IMG/VR virus record: IMGVR_UViG_3300027749_000347
Span: 1-31,692 of that record
DNA length: 31,692 bases
From: a virus
Strand: one strand, 5' to 3'
This document shows positions 5,668 to 15,700 of the stretch, piece by piece. The notes under the pieces are model-generated. The model had not been told where the DNA came from, ran no database searches, and saw nothing but the letters and a program-made list of their open reading frames with translations. The position numbers and the translations under genes were made by a program. Position 1 is the stretch's first letter; every line of letters begins with the position of its first letter.

Positions 5668-6075
5668 ATGAATTTAGGACGTGTCACAGTTATTACACCC
5701 CCTGATAAATTTTTTAATTTAGATATCAGTTACTTATTAGTTAAACCATCAACTAGTGTGGTGGAGAACTTTCAATCTATTTTAGGACAAGGTGAAGAAG
5801 ACATTAACGTGTTTATTTACGATTCAACTGAAGAAGATATTGAATGGATGCTAAGTGTTGCGTATCAAGTAGCAGTCATAATCATCGACATTGATAATTG
5901 TGACCCAGTGACAAAATCATTTGTCACGTTTATGCTTACGCACCCACATGCATACTATATAACTAACGACGAAATTACACCATACCAACTAATCTCTAAA
6001 AATAGAATTTTTGATTTAGATTGGATCGCAGAACAAATTAAAAAAGAGGATGATGATGATAACACTGCAGAATAA
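5668..6075 (+). CDS. conserved-looking phage protein of unknown function
   Basis: A 135-residue acidic protein. It opens with RVTVITPPDKFFN, has hydrophobic strand segments (INVFIYD near 46-52 and VAVIIIDIDN near 69-78) alternating with helices, an HPHAYYITND segment near 93-102, and ends in a run of Asp/Glu. The layout resembles a small Rossmann-like or receiver-like alpha/beta fold. Proteins of this look occur as hypotheticals in T4-like phages of aquatic bacteria; I know no function. It overlaps bS21 by about 20 nt, implying coupled translation, so it may work beside the ribosome protein or simply share its timing. Confidence 0.8.
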   Translation: MNLGRVTVITPPDKFFNLDISYLLVKPSTSVVENFQSILGQGEEDINVFIYDSTEEDIEWMLSVAYQVAVIIIDIDNCDPVTKSFVTFMLTHPHAYYITNDEITPYQLISKNRIFDLDWIAEQIKKEDDDDNTAE

Positions 6076-6301
6076 AGCTAAAGTAACTGTTCGTGAAAAC
6101 GAAAATATTACCCAGGCACTACGCCGGTTTAAACGTAAAGTTGAAGACTCAGGCAAATTAGAAACATTGCGTAAAAAAGAGTTTTACGAAAAACCTACTA
6201 CTGCTAGAAAACGAGAAGCAGGTGCAGCTGTAGCAAGATACAAAAAGAAGCTTCAAAAAGAAGCAAATCCAGTAACTTCAAACCGCAAACGCAAGTACTA
6301 A
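6056..6301 (+). CDS. rpsU: phage-encoded ribosomal protein bS21
   Basis: An 81-residue basic protein matching bS21 throughout: VTVRENENITQALRRFKRK, EFYEKPTTARKRE and a Lys/Arg-rich tail. bS21 sits on the 30S platform near the anti-Shine-Dalgarno end of 16S rRNA and affects initiation; it exchanges readily on ribosomes, and large aquatic phages, including pelagiphages, are known to carry copies. It could bias host ribosomes toward phage mRNA. Three in-frame ATGs lie at 6050, 6053 and 6056; GAGG at 6046-6049 is best spaced for 6056, which I use. It follows a late promoter with one gene between, consistent with late expression, and is directly upstream of the fibre array. Confidence 0.95.
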   Translation: MITLQNKAKVTVRENENITQALRRFKRKVEDSGKLETLRKKEFYEKPTTARKREAGAAVARYKKKLQKEANPVTSNRKRKY

Positions 6302-6342
6302 CGTACTCTTCAAAAATCTGATTAATCTTTTGTTTAGCATAT

Positions 6343-6350
6343 AATAAATA
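6343..6350 (+). promoter_or_regulatory. late promoter at the head of the fibre array
   Basis: AATAAATA followed by CAGT and the ATG at 6355, the same abutting layout as at 2042-2056. No ribosome site is visible upstream of 6355. The transcript would begin at or within 2 nt of the start codon. Confidence 0.7.
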
Positions 6351-6354
6351 CAGT

Positions 6355-8319
6355 ATGACTATTCAAAAGATTAAATCAGGACGTGTTAATACCGTAGTAG
6401 CCGACGAATATGTTGGCGATGCCGGAACTCTATTTTACAATCAAAGTATTGGCGACTTAAGACTATCCGACGGGATTACACTCGGCGGTATTCCTTTGGC
6501 TCTCGGGTCAGGTAATGGAAGTAGTGGTGCTAATATTATCATATCTAGTATTCCTCCAACTGGTGTAGCATCTGGCACACTATGGTGGAACTCTGTTACT
6601 GGTCAATTAAACATTAAGTACGGTACTACTTGGCATATTGCAACAACTACGCCTGGTCCAAAAGGCGATCAAGGCGATCCTGGTCCTGCAGGAGCAAACG
6701 GTGTTGATGGTACTAACGGTGTCGATGGAGCAAATGGAACTTCTGTTGTTATTAAAGGTGCAGTAGCAACTGCTGACTTACTACCAAGTGCTGGCGAAAT
6801 TGGCGATCTATATGTAATTACATCAATTGGCGAAGGATACTTTTGGAATGGTAGTTCATGGCAAAGTATTGGAGCAATTGTTGGTCAAAAAGGTGACCAA
6901 GGTGATATCGGACCGCAAGGACCTCAGGGCGAACAAGGACCTCAGGGCATACAAGGACCTCAGGGCATACCTGGAGTAGGAACTGGTGATTCATATACAC
7001 TGCAACCTGCTACTGCAAATACACTAGGCGGTATTAAAGTTGGATCTGGATTAGCAGTAGATACTGCTGGTGTGTTATCAGTAGATGTTAGCATTCCTAG
7101 TGGTCCGTCTAGTGAAACGCTAGTATGGACATCTAGTAGCAATTACCGTACACTAACTGGATATAAAGAAAATAATGTTACCAATCCTGTTAGGGTAGCA
7201 GAGTTTTCAAATAACAAATTAAGATTGACATTAGCAACGTTTACACCGGTTATTAGTGTAGTTGCTACACCTAGTGCAACATTAAACTGGGATATACCTG
7301 CAACTGGTTTTACCGTTACGGTTGATAATCCTGCAGACATTACTGAACAGTATATTAGTAGTGTTGCATCTATTGCACAAGTATCAGGTAGTGTATCTAC
7401 TACATTAAACAATTACACTGCAGGTGCATACAGTGCTACTCCTGCAGGTACTGTAGACTGGACTCGCACGTTTACAACTAACAATTCAACATCATATATT
7501 AGGTCTACATCTACTACAGTAGCAGGCGGATCTGCAAGCGGTACAATTATGTGTAATTACTTTAACGGTACAACTACTGCGTCATGGAGTACACCTACTA
7601 CATTATCTGTCACGTGGAATACAGTTTCCCATGCGATTGCTATTAATTCTCTATCTGGAAAAACATTTCTTGAATCGTATGCAACTTCTGCATATACTCC
7701 AACTACATCATATATTACTGTTTCAAACAGAACATTAGCAATTACTGGCCTAGGCGGATCTATATCATCCAATACTGCAGCCGGTGTATTGACGTTTACT
7801 GCCCCAATTCATCATAGTAATAAATCTACTCCTCGATATGTAATTTTAACTACTACAGCAACTAGACCGGTTTCGGTTACTGGAACAGCATACAGTGTTA
7901 TTATTGGGCCTACAAATTCATCTGACGTTGCAGCATCTGCTAGTTTTACATATCCAACTTATTGGTTATGGACTGCTAGTGTGGGAGCTATTCCTGTTAG
8001 ATCGGATATTATCACCGGCACTACTGCTAAATCAGGTGTTACAATATTAGGTGATCAAGTTAAAACATTATCAACCCAACCAATAACTAATTCAAGCGGA
8101 GGTCCAAAGGCATTTTGGTTTGCTGTTAGAAGTACAGCATCTCAACCAACAATATTTAAAACCGGAGCAAGTGCCGGTTTAATGAGCGATGTATCTTATA
8201 CAAATGGCGGTACAGTCGCGTTAGCACCTGATTTACCATTAACTGATTATGTATCTGAAAATTATCAGTTATATGGGATCACACTACAATCAGGAATAAC
8301 TTACGTGAGCATATTATAA
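6355..8319 (+). CDS. collagen-like tail-fibre protein
   Basis: A 654-residue fibre. Residues 8-50 (SGRVNTVVADEYVG, TLFYNQ, LRLSDGITLGG) are an N-terminal module common on T4-like phage fibres. Two collagen-like Gly-X-Y blocks follow at about 101-128 and 177-212, the second rich in GPQGPQG and GIQGPQGIPG; they would form trimeric rods. Between them lies a small domain with YFWNGSSWQSIG. A LGGIKVGSGLAVDTAG motif at about 223-240 is a fibre repeat also seen in downstream genes. The rest is Ser/Thr-rich beta structure. It is probably a trimeric virion adhesin or connector. It is first in the fibre array, behind a late promoter and with no Shine-Dalgarno site. Confidence 0.86.
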   Translation: MTIQKIKSGRVNTVVADEYVGDAGTLFYNQSIGDLRLSDGITLGGIPLALGSGNGSSGANIIISSIPPTGVASGTLWWNSVTGQLNIKYGTTWHIATTTPGPKGDQGDPGPAGANGVDGTNGVDGANGTSVVIKGAVATADLLPSAGEIGDLYVITSIGEGYFWNGSSWQSIGAIVGQKGDQGDIGPQGPQGEQGPQGIQGPQGIPGVGTGDSYTLQPATANTLGGIKVGSGLAVDTAGVLSVDVSIPSGPSSETLVWTSSSNYRTLTGYKENNVTNPVRVAEFSNNKLRLTLATFTPVISVVATPSATLNWDIPATGFTVTVDNPADITEQYISSVASIAQVSGSVSTTLNNYTAGAYSATPAGTVDWTRTFTTNNSTSYIRSTSTTVAGGSASGTIMCNYFNGTTTASWSTPTTLSVTWNTVSHAIAINSLSGKTFLESYATSAYTPTTSYITVSNRTLAITGLGGSISSNTAAGVLTFTAPIHHSNKSTPRYVILTTTATRPVSVTGTAYSVIIGPTNSSDVAASASFTYPTYWLWTASVGAIPVRSDIITGTTAKSGVTILGDQVKTLSTQPITNSSGGPKAFWFAVRSTASQPTIFKTGASAGLMSDVSYTNGGTVALAPDLPLTDYVSENYQLYGITLQSGITYVSIL

Positions 8320-8320
8320 A

Positions 8321-9073
8321 ATGACAACCAATTATGACGGGTTAACAAGGAACACATGGCCAGGAACGTGGAGTCCTTCAACTGATGCACCTATTGCATT
8401 AGATACCGAACTTCGCGGTACTTTACAAAGTATTTCTGGTGATGCCGGAGATACATTAACAAACATACCAGGTCAGCGCATACAAGAAGGTATGTTGGTG
8501 TTTGTTAAAAATACATATGTATCCGACGCAATTACACGAATTGGCGATCGATACTATACATACAAACTTCAAGTTGGGGAAAGTAGAAATAGTTCTACAG
8601 GAGCAGTTCCTAATTCAGAAAATAATTGGAGCGAATTAACTCTAGACACGTCTAGTTATGCATTACCGATTGCGTCTGCAGAACACATAGGTGGCATTAA
8701 AATTGGTAGTGGATTAGAAATTACAACCGACGGAATAGTAAATGTATCTGCATCAATCACTGCACCGATTCGCCGCGGGTCTGCCGAACTATGGACAAAT
8801 GTAAATCCAATATTAGGCGAAGGCGAATTAGCATTAGAATTAGATACTGATAGATTTAAAATTGGTGACGGCATACATCACTGGAATGATCTTCCATACG
8901 CATCTGGCCCGCCTGGAATACCCGGAACACAGATAAATAAACTTATAGATATACCTGATGTTTATAGCGTAGGGTTATCCGACGGATCATTACTAGTATA
9001 TAATCAATCAACATCAAAATGGGAAGTAAAAACTATACTGACATCGCAAATCATGGACGGTGGCGAATTTTAA
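8321..9073 (+). CDS. tail-fibre protein with internal Mtd_N-like module
   Basis: A 250-residue protein. Residues 1-110 form an N-terminal domain (SGDAGDTLTNIPGQRIQEG, then RYYTYKLQVGE). Residues 118-140 carry the GGIKIGSGLEITTDG fibre motif. Residues about 150-192 are the module RRGSAELW, GEGELALELDTDRFKIGDG, HWNDLPY, which resembles the N-terminal domain of the phage major tropism determinant (Mtd_N), usually at the very N-terminus of fibres but internal here. It ends in QIMDGGEF. The ATG lies one base after the preceding stop, so coupled translation is likely. Probably a connector or short fibre; its partner is unknown. Confidence 0.82.
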   Translation: MTTNYDGLTRNTWPGTWSPSTDAPIALDTELRGTLQSISGDAGDTLTNIPGQRIQEGMLVFVKNTYVSDAITRIGDRYYTYKLQVGESRNSSTGAVPNSENNWSELTLDTSSYALPIASAEHIGGIKIGSGLEITTDGIVNVSASITAPIRRGSAELWTNVNPILGEGELALELDTDRFKIGDGIHHWNDLPYASGPPGIPGTQINKLIDIPDVYSVGLSDGSLLVYNQSTSKWEVKTILTSQIMDGGEF

Positions 9074-9089
9074 ATAAGGGCAAAATTAA

Positions 9090-11813
9090 ATGGCAAACTC
9101 AATCATAAGAATTAAAAGAACCAGTACTACTGCAATTGCTACCGGCACACTTGCAATAGGCGAACTAGGTTATTCCTCGATCGCAGGTACTCAGAGTAAT
9201 ACCGGTGATCGATTATATATCGGTTTAGGGTTAGCTGACGCATCAACTAGTCCTATAGCAATCGGTGGTAAGTATTTTACCGACATGTTATCGCATGTAC
9301 CCGGTACACTTACTGCTAATGCTGCATTAGTAGTTGATGCAAATAGTAAAATTGATTTAATCAATGTTGGAAAATTAACAATCACTGGTAATACAGGTGT
9401 TATTAGTTCAACAAACACAAACGGTAACATTACATTAACACCAAATGGTGATGGGTATGTTGTTATTAGCGGAACTAACGGATTAGTTATTCCAGTTGGT
9501 ACAACTGCACAACAAGGACCATCAGTAACTGGTGCAATTCGTTATAATACAACAACTGCAGCATTTGAAGGGTATTCATCAGGTAACTGGGCATCATTAG
9601 GTGGTGTTAGATCTGTTGACGGACTAACATATATTCTTGCAGAAACATCGCCTGGTAATAGTGACGATACTTTACATTTTTATGCAAGTAACGATACTGT
9701 TGCAGTTGAAGTAGCAACATTAGATACAACTGCATATAAATTAAAAGTAAATACTGGAAATAATGGAACTGCTACATCAGGTGCATTACAAGTTGCAGGT
9801 GGTGCAGGCATTGCCGAAAACTTATTTGTAGGTGGCACTCTTTCAGTTGTTGGTTTATCAACCTTTACTGATTTAGCTACATTCGACAACGGTGTTACTA
9901 TTTCAGGTAATGCAACAGCTGCTACTGAATACTTTAGAATTACTAATGGTACTGATACTACATTTTTAGTAGATACATCAACCGGTGCTACTACTATCGG
10001 GTCGTCTCTTGCAATCGGCAATGATACAACTGTCGGTGGTAATTTTGCAGTTGCTGTTAATAAATTTACAGTTGCAGCAGCAACAGGTAATACAGCAGTT
10101 GCTGGTACATTTAATGTAACTGGCGCAACTACGTTATCAAGCACATTTGGTGTAACCGGTGCTGCTACTTTATCAAGTACATTAGCAGTTACTGGCAATG
10201 TATCGGTTGCTACTAACAAATTTACAGTTGCAGCAGCAACAGGTAATACAGCAATTGCCGGTACATTAGAGGTAGCAGGCGTTACTTCACTAAGCGGTAA
10301 TCTTGCTATTAATACTGATAAATTTACAGTTGCTGCAACTACTGGTAATACAGTAATTGCTGGTACATTAAATTTAACAGGTCAATTAACTGCAGGTGCA
10401 GTATCGGCTACTTCGGGCGCATTTTCAGGTGATTTATCAGTTGCTACTAATAAATTTACAGTTGCATCTGCAACAGGTAATACTGCAGTTGCTGGTACAT
10501 TAAGTACAGTTGGCAACTTTGCTATTAATACTGATAAATTTACAGTTGCTGCAACTACTGGTAATACTACAATTGCTGGTTCGTTAACCGTATCAGGTGC
10601 AACATCAGTTAATGGAAATCTGGCATTAAATAATTATAAAGTTACTGGAGTATCAGATCCAACTGCACCACAAGATGTTGCAACTAAAAGCTATGTTGAT
10701 TCAATGGCTCAAGGATTACATACACATTCTGCTGTAGACTTTGTAACAACTGTTCCTATTGCAGTTGCGACAACATATACCGCAGGTCCAGCTACTGCAC
10801 CAAACTTAGGTGATCCAGGTCCAGGCGCTTATTTAACATTTGCGTCATCACCGACATTTACATACTATAATGCATCAATTAGTGATTACGAAATTGCAAC
10901 ATTTACAAATCACCCACAATCACGCGTTTTAGTTATTGGTCAAACTGACAAAACACAAAATGGTATTTACGTATGGTCAACCGCAACAACCTTTGTTCGT
11001 GCAATTGACGCAGATGCATCGTATGCATATAATGGATTTACTGCATTATTATCAAACAGTCTTAATACATTAACATTAACTACTGGTACTACTACAAATC
11101 TTGCAGTAGGTATGCCTATATATAAAGTTGGCGGTAATGGCGCACCGGCTGCTAACTCATACATTGTATCGATTGATAGTCCGACTACATTAACTTTATC
11201 AACTAATCACCAAACATCAGGTACAACCAATCTTGCATTTGGATATGGCGATTTAGGCGGTGGTGACTATGTATTTGTTTCAGATAGCGGCTACGGTTAT
11301 GTACAATCAACCGAAGGTGTTATTTTTGGCACAACTAATATTGAGTGGACACAGTTTGCTGGTCAAGGTTCATGGCTTGCAGGCGATGGTTTAACATTAA
11401 CTGGTAATAGTTTCAGTGTTAACACTGCAAATGGTATCGAAGTTAACGCTGGTAATGTTCAACTTAAATCATCTGTTGCTGGAAACGGTTTATCGTTAGC
11501 ATCAGGGGTGTTAACAGTTGGCGGAACTGCTAATAGAATTACATCATCTGGTTCATCTATTGATATTGCTAGCACATATGTTGGTCAAACAAGTATTACA
11601 ACATTAGGCACAATCGGTACAGGTGAGTGGAAAGGTACAGTAATTAGTTCTGCTTATGGTGGTACTGGGTTTACTGGTTATACTAAAGGTGATATTTTAT
11701 ATGCATCTGATACGAATACATTATCAAAACTTCCTAAAGGAATAGACGGACAAGTATTGATGATGAACAGCGGTCTCCCTTCATGGACGGAACTTGACGG
11801 CGGCACATTCTAA
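9090..11813 (+). CDS. long repetitive tail-fibre protein
   Basis: A 907-residue fibre. The N-terminus (RIKRTSTTAIATGTLAIGELGYS, GDRLYIGLG) is a fibre-anchoring module of T4-like phages. At about 320-500 there are five copies of a unit built on NKFTVAAATGNTAVAGTL, alternating with Gly/Thr/Ser strands, suggesting a triple-stranded beta shaft. At about 525-550 is the widespread fibre motif PQDVATKSYVDSMAQGLHTH. The C-terminus has AYGGTGFTGYTKGDILYAS and ends in TELDGGTF, like other proteins in the array. An AGGG site precedes the ATG. Likely the longest shaft component of one fibre; receptor unknown. Confidence 0.87.
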   Translation: MANSIIRIKRTSTTAIATGTLAIGELGYSSIAGTQSNTGDRLYIGLGLADASTSPIAIGGKYFTDMLSHVPGTLTANAALVVDANSKIDLINVGKLTITGNTGVISSTNTNGNITLTPNGDGYVVISGTNGLVIPVGTTAQQGPSVTGAIRYNTTTAAFEGYSSGNWASLGGVRSVDGLTYILAETSPGNSDDTLHFYASNDTVAVEVATLDTTAYKLKVNTGNNGTATSGALQVAGGAGIAENLFVGGTLSVVGLSTFTDLATFDNGVTISGNATAATEYFRITNGTDTTFLVDTSTGATTIGSSLAIGNDTTVGGNFAVAVNKFTVAAATGNTAVAGTFNVTGATTLSSTFGVTGAATLSSTLAVTGNVSVATNKFTVAAATGNTAIAGTLEVAGVTSLSGNLAINTDKFTVAATTGNTVIAGTLNLTGQLTAGAVSATSGAFSGDLSVATNKFTVASATGNTAVAGTLSTVGNFAINTDKFTVAATTGNTTIAGSLTVSGATSVNGNLALNNYKVTGVSDPTAPQDVATKSYVDSMAQGLHTHSAVDFVTTVPIAVATTYTAGPATAPNLGDPGPGAYLTFASSPTFTYYNASISDYEIATFTNHPQSRVLVIGQTDKTQNGIYVWSTATTFVRAIDADASYAYNGFTALLSNSLNTLTLTTGTTTNLAVGMPIYKVGGNGAPAANSYIVSIDSPTTLTLSTNHQTSGTTNLAFGYGDLGGGDYVFVSDSGYGYVQSTEGVIFGTTNIEWTQFAGQGSWLAGDGLTLTGNSFSVNTANGIEVNAGNVQLKSSVAGNGLSLASGVLTVGGTANRITSSGSSIDIASTYVGQTSITTLGTIGTGEWKGTVISSAYGGTGFTGYTKGDILYASDTNTLSKLPKGIDGQVLMMNSGLPSWTELDGGTF

Positions 11814-11822
11814 CAAATATAT

Positions 11823-12770
11823 ATGGCACGCATTTTACATAAACGAAGCTCGGTACCTGCAAAGGTACCAAGCGTTGCTGATTTATTAGATGGTGAAATA
11901 TCAATTAACACAGCTGACGGTCGATTGTATATTAAAAAAACAGTCGACAGTGTTCAGTCAGTTGTTTCTATTAGTAGTGACTATAACGATTTAATTAATA
12001 TTCCGCAGGATTTACACACAACTGCAAGCCCATCATTTACAAATTTATCAGTAACAACAACAGGTTCTATAGCAAATTTACTAGTTACATCTAGTACTGC
12101 ATCAACGTCTCCAACAACTGGCGCATTAAAAGTTACAGGTGGTACTGGTATCGGCGGTGCATTAAATGTTGCCGGCAATATTACTGTTGCGGCTACTACT
12201 GCATCCACTACTACCTCTAATGGCGCATTAACAGTTGCAGGTGGTGTAGGTGTTGGTGGTACGTTAAGAGTTGGTGGCGGATTATATGTTACTAACAATG
12301 GGTTTACGTGGATATTTAATAGTGCCGGCAAACTTATGCTACCGGCAGGCGGTGACATTGTCGATAGATACGGTGTTAGTGTACTAGGCGGTACAGGGGG
12401 CGGAGGTGGTACAGGTGGTGCATTAGCACCCACTGCTGTTCAAACTACAAATTATACTGCCGCTGCTAATGATTTAGTAAGATGTGATTCGACAATAAGC
12501 GGTTTTATAGTTTCACTACCGTATGATGTAATTGACGGTACTATTATTGGAATATTTGATATTTATGGTACATTTGGTGATCACCCAGTAACAATACTCC
12601 CGGGGGCAGGTGACCACATTGAAAATGATGCATCTGGATTCTTATTTGATGTAACTGATACGTATGTAACAATGTCATATGTTAGTATAACTAACAATTG
12701 GAGAATATTAGTCACACCGTTGGCATCAGCTCCATCGGTTAATCGTCTTGACGGCGGGAGTAGCGCATAA
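11823..12770 (+). CDS. tail-fibre protein with shared 97-residue module
   Basis: A 315-residue protein. Residues 1-50 (RILHKRSSVPAKVPSVADLLDG, INTADGRLYIKK) form an N-terminal fibre-anchoring module. Residues 75-160 hold two SGALKVTGGTGIGGALNVAG-type beta repeats. A Gly-rich linker is at about 187-200. Residues about 203-300 (TTNYTAAANDLVRCD to NWRILVTP) form a domain that recurs in the genes at 12770 and 18823. It ends in RLDGGSSA. The stop shares a base with the next ATG (TAATG). Role: fibre subunit or tip. Confidence 0.83.
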   Translation: MARILHKRSSVPAKVPSVADLLDGEISINTADGRLYIKKTVDSVQSVVSISSDYNDLINIPQDLHTTASPSFTNLSVTTTGSIANLLVTSSTASTSPTTGALKVTGGTGIGGALNVAGNITVAATTASTTTSNGALTVAGGVGVGGTLRVGGGLYVTNNGFTWIFNSAGKLMLPAGGDIVDRYGVSVLGGTGGGGGTGGALAPTAVQTTNYTAAANDLVRCDSTISGFIVSLPYDVIDGTIIGIFDIYGTFGDHPVTILPGAGDHIENDASGFLFDVTDTYVTMSYVSITNNWRILVTPLASAPSVNRLDGGSSA

Positions 12771-15700
12771 TGTTTACAACTATACAACTTAGAAGAGATA
12801 CTGCAGCAAATTGGATAACAAATAATACTACGTTATCGCAAGGCGAAATGGCATTAGAAATCGATACCTTTAATATTAAAATTGGTGACGGTTCTGCTTC
12901 ATGGTCAACATTACCATACTTTAATGCATTGCCAACAGCCGGTGTTAATGGTTCGGCGTTGACTACTAATGGTTCTACTACATCTTGGGTTAGTACCACC
13001 GGAACTAGTACTATTGTTCGATCAAATGGAGCAACATTAACGGCAGCTACACTAAGTTACTCGTCGTTAGTTGCTCCTGCATTAGGTACACCTACTAGTG
13101 GTAACTTTAGTATTGGTTCGTTTATTTGGCCAGTATTTAACCAAAACACAACTGGGACTGCAGCTGGCCTAAGTGCAACTTTATCAGTAGACAAGGGCGG
13201 AACAGGTGTTACTACTAAAACTGGTATCGGTAGTGTTGTATTATCGCACAGTTCAACTCTATCATCACCGACTTTTATAACACCTGTGTTAGGTACTCCT
13301 ATTAGTGGTAACTTTAATACTGGCACATTTACATGGCCAACTTTTAATCAAAATACTACAGGTACTTCATCTGGACTAAGTGCAACTTTATCAGTAGCCA
13401 GTGGCGGAACAGGTGTTACTTCATTAGATGCAAACAGTGTGTTACTTGGAAATGGAACATCGGGTGTACAATCAGTTGCTCCTGGTTCATCCGGTAATGT
13501 ACTAACCAGTAATGGAACTACATGGGTTTCAACCGAAGCACCGATTACATTGCCATCACAATCTGGCAACGCAAGTAAATTTTTAACTACTAATGGGTCA
13601 ACTGCACAATGGACTGCAATAACAAATCGGTTATCACCAACTTCAGTAAAAACTTCAAATTACACATCATTTTCAAACGATTTAGTAAGATGTAACACTT
13701 CTTCAAGTGCGTTTACTGTTACATTTCCAGCAGCACCTGCCGATGGTGATTGCATCGGTATTATCGACGTAGAATACACGTTTAGTGGTCATAACTTAAC
13801 ATTATTACCTAATAGCGGAAAACGCATTGAATTTGATTCGTCTGAATACATTCTTGATATAGCTGGCACATATGTTTCGTTTATATACATGAGTTCTAGT
13901 AATAATTGGAGATTGTTAGATACTCCGTCGATCTTATTAGGAACAAGCGGATCAGGCGGGACTGGAACCGGGTCTGTTAATATAGGATCACCAACTGACG
14001 TAACTGGATTATTTAAAGGTGATGGCACATATGTTGATGCTGCAATCGCCGGGGTAGATTACATTGTCCCCGGCGGTGCATTGGGATCAATAAGCAGTGG
14101 CGATTTTAGCACAGGTACATTTACATGGCCAACTTTTAATCAAAGCACAACTGGAACTGCAGCTGGCTTAAGCACAACGTTAGCCGTTACTACTGGCGGT
14201 ACCGGTGTTACTACAATAACTGGTATATTAAAAGGTAATGGCATTAGTGCGTTTACTGCAGCTACTGCAGGTACTGATTTTGTTGCACCCGGTGGCGCAT
14301 TAGGAACACCATTAAGTGGCACATTAACTAATTGCACTGGTTATACATATGCTAATTTATCAGGTACTGTTCCAACTTTTAATCAAAGCACAACTGGAAC
14401 TGCAGCTGGATTGAGTAGTACATTAGCTGTATCTAGTGGAGGTACCGGTGTTACTACTAAAACCGGTACAGGCAGTGTTGTTTTATCATCTAATTCAACA
14501 TTAACGTCGCCTTCACTAATTACACCTGCGTTAGGTACTCCAGTTAGTGGTAACTTTAGTACTGGCACATTTACATGGCCAACTTTTAATCAAAGCACAA
14601 CTGGAACTGCAGCTGGCCTAAGTGCAACATTAGCCGTAGCTAGTGGGGGTATTGGTGTTACCTCATTAGGTGCAAATAGCGTGTTACTTGGAAATGGAAC
14701 GTTAGGTGTACAATCAGTTGCTCCTGGATCATCTGGTAACGTGTTAACTAGTAATGGAACTACATGGAGTTCTCAGCCTGCACCTGTATCATTGCCATCC
14801 CAAACTGGAAATTCAAATAAATTTTTAACTACTAATGGGTCAACTGCAAGTTGGCAAACATTAGCAACAGTAGCTACTTCAGGTAGTTATACTGATTTAA
14901 TAGGTACACCAACATTGTTTAGTGGTAGTTATACTGACTTAACTAGCAAACCAACATTAGCAACAGTAGCTACTTCAGGTAGTTATACTGATTTAATAGG
15001 TACACCAACATTGTTTAGTGGTAGTTATACTGACTTAACCAGTAAACCAACTTTAGCAACAGTAGCTACTTCAGGTAGTTATACTGACTTAACCAGTAAA
15101 CCAACTGCTTATACATTACCAACTTCTTCAACTACTGTATTAGGTGGTGTTAAAGTTGATGGTACTACTATTACAATTAATGGATCAGGTGTTATAAGTA
15201 GTGCGGGTGGATATAGTTTACCAGCTACAACTACATCAGCATTAGGTGGTGTTATTATTCCAGCAGTTGCAACAAGTGGTATTAATAACTCAACCGGAAC
15301 AATTGGTTTAGCAACTGCAAGTACAACACAATTAGGTGGTGTTAAAGTTGATGGTACTACTATTACAATAGCAAGTGGTATTATTAGTGCAGCACCTGCT
15401 TATACATTACCAACTGCTTCATCTACTGTGTTAGGTGGCATTAAAGTTGGGACTGGTTTAAGTATTGCTAGCGGTGTGCTGTCAGCAACAGCAACTGCTT
15501 ATACATTACCAGCTACAACTATATCAGCATTAGGTGGTGTTATTATTCCAGTAGTTGCAACAAGTGGTATTACAAATACAAGTGGTACTATTGGTTTAGC
15601 AACTGCAAGTACAACACAATTAGGTGGTGTTAAAGTTGATGGTACTACTATTACAATTAATGGATCAGGTGTTATAAGTAGTGCGGGTGGATATAGTTTA

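Noticed and set aside
8933-8940. GATAAATA on the plus strand inside the 8321 gene
   Set aside because: It lies within coding sequence with no gene start at a useful distance; it is probably chance in AT-rich DNA.
9680-10219. Long Pro/Val-rich minus-strand frames opposite repetitive fibre genes
   Set aside because: They mirror the Gly/Thr/Asn repeats of the plus strand and lack ribosome sites; they are shadows.
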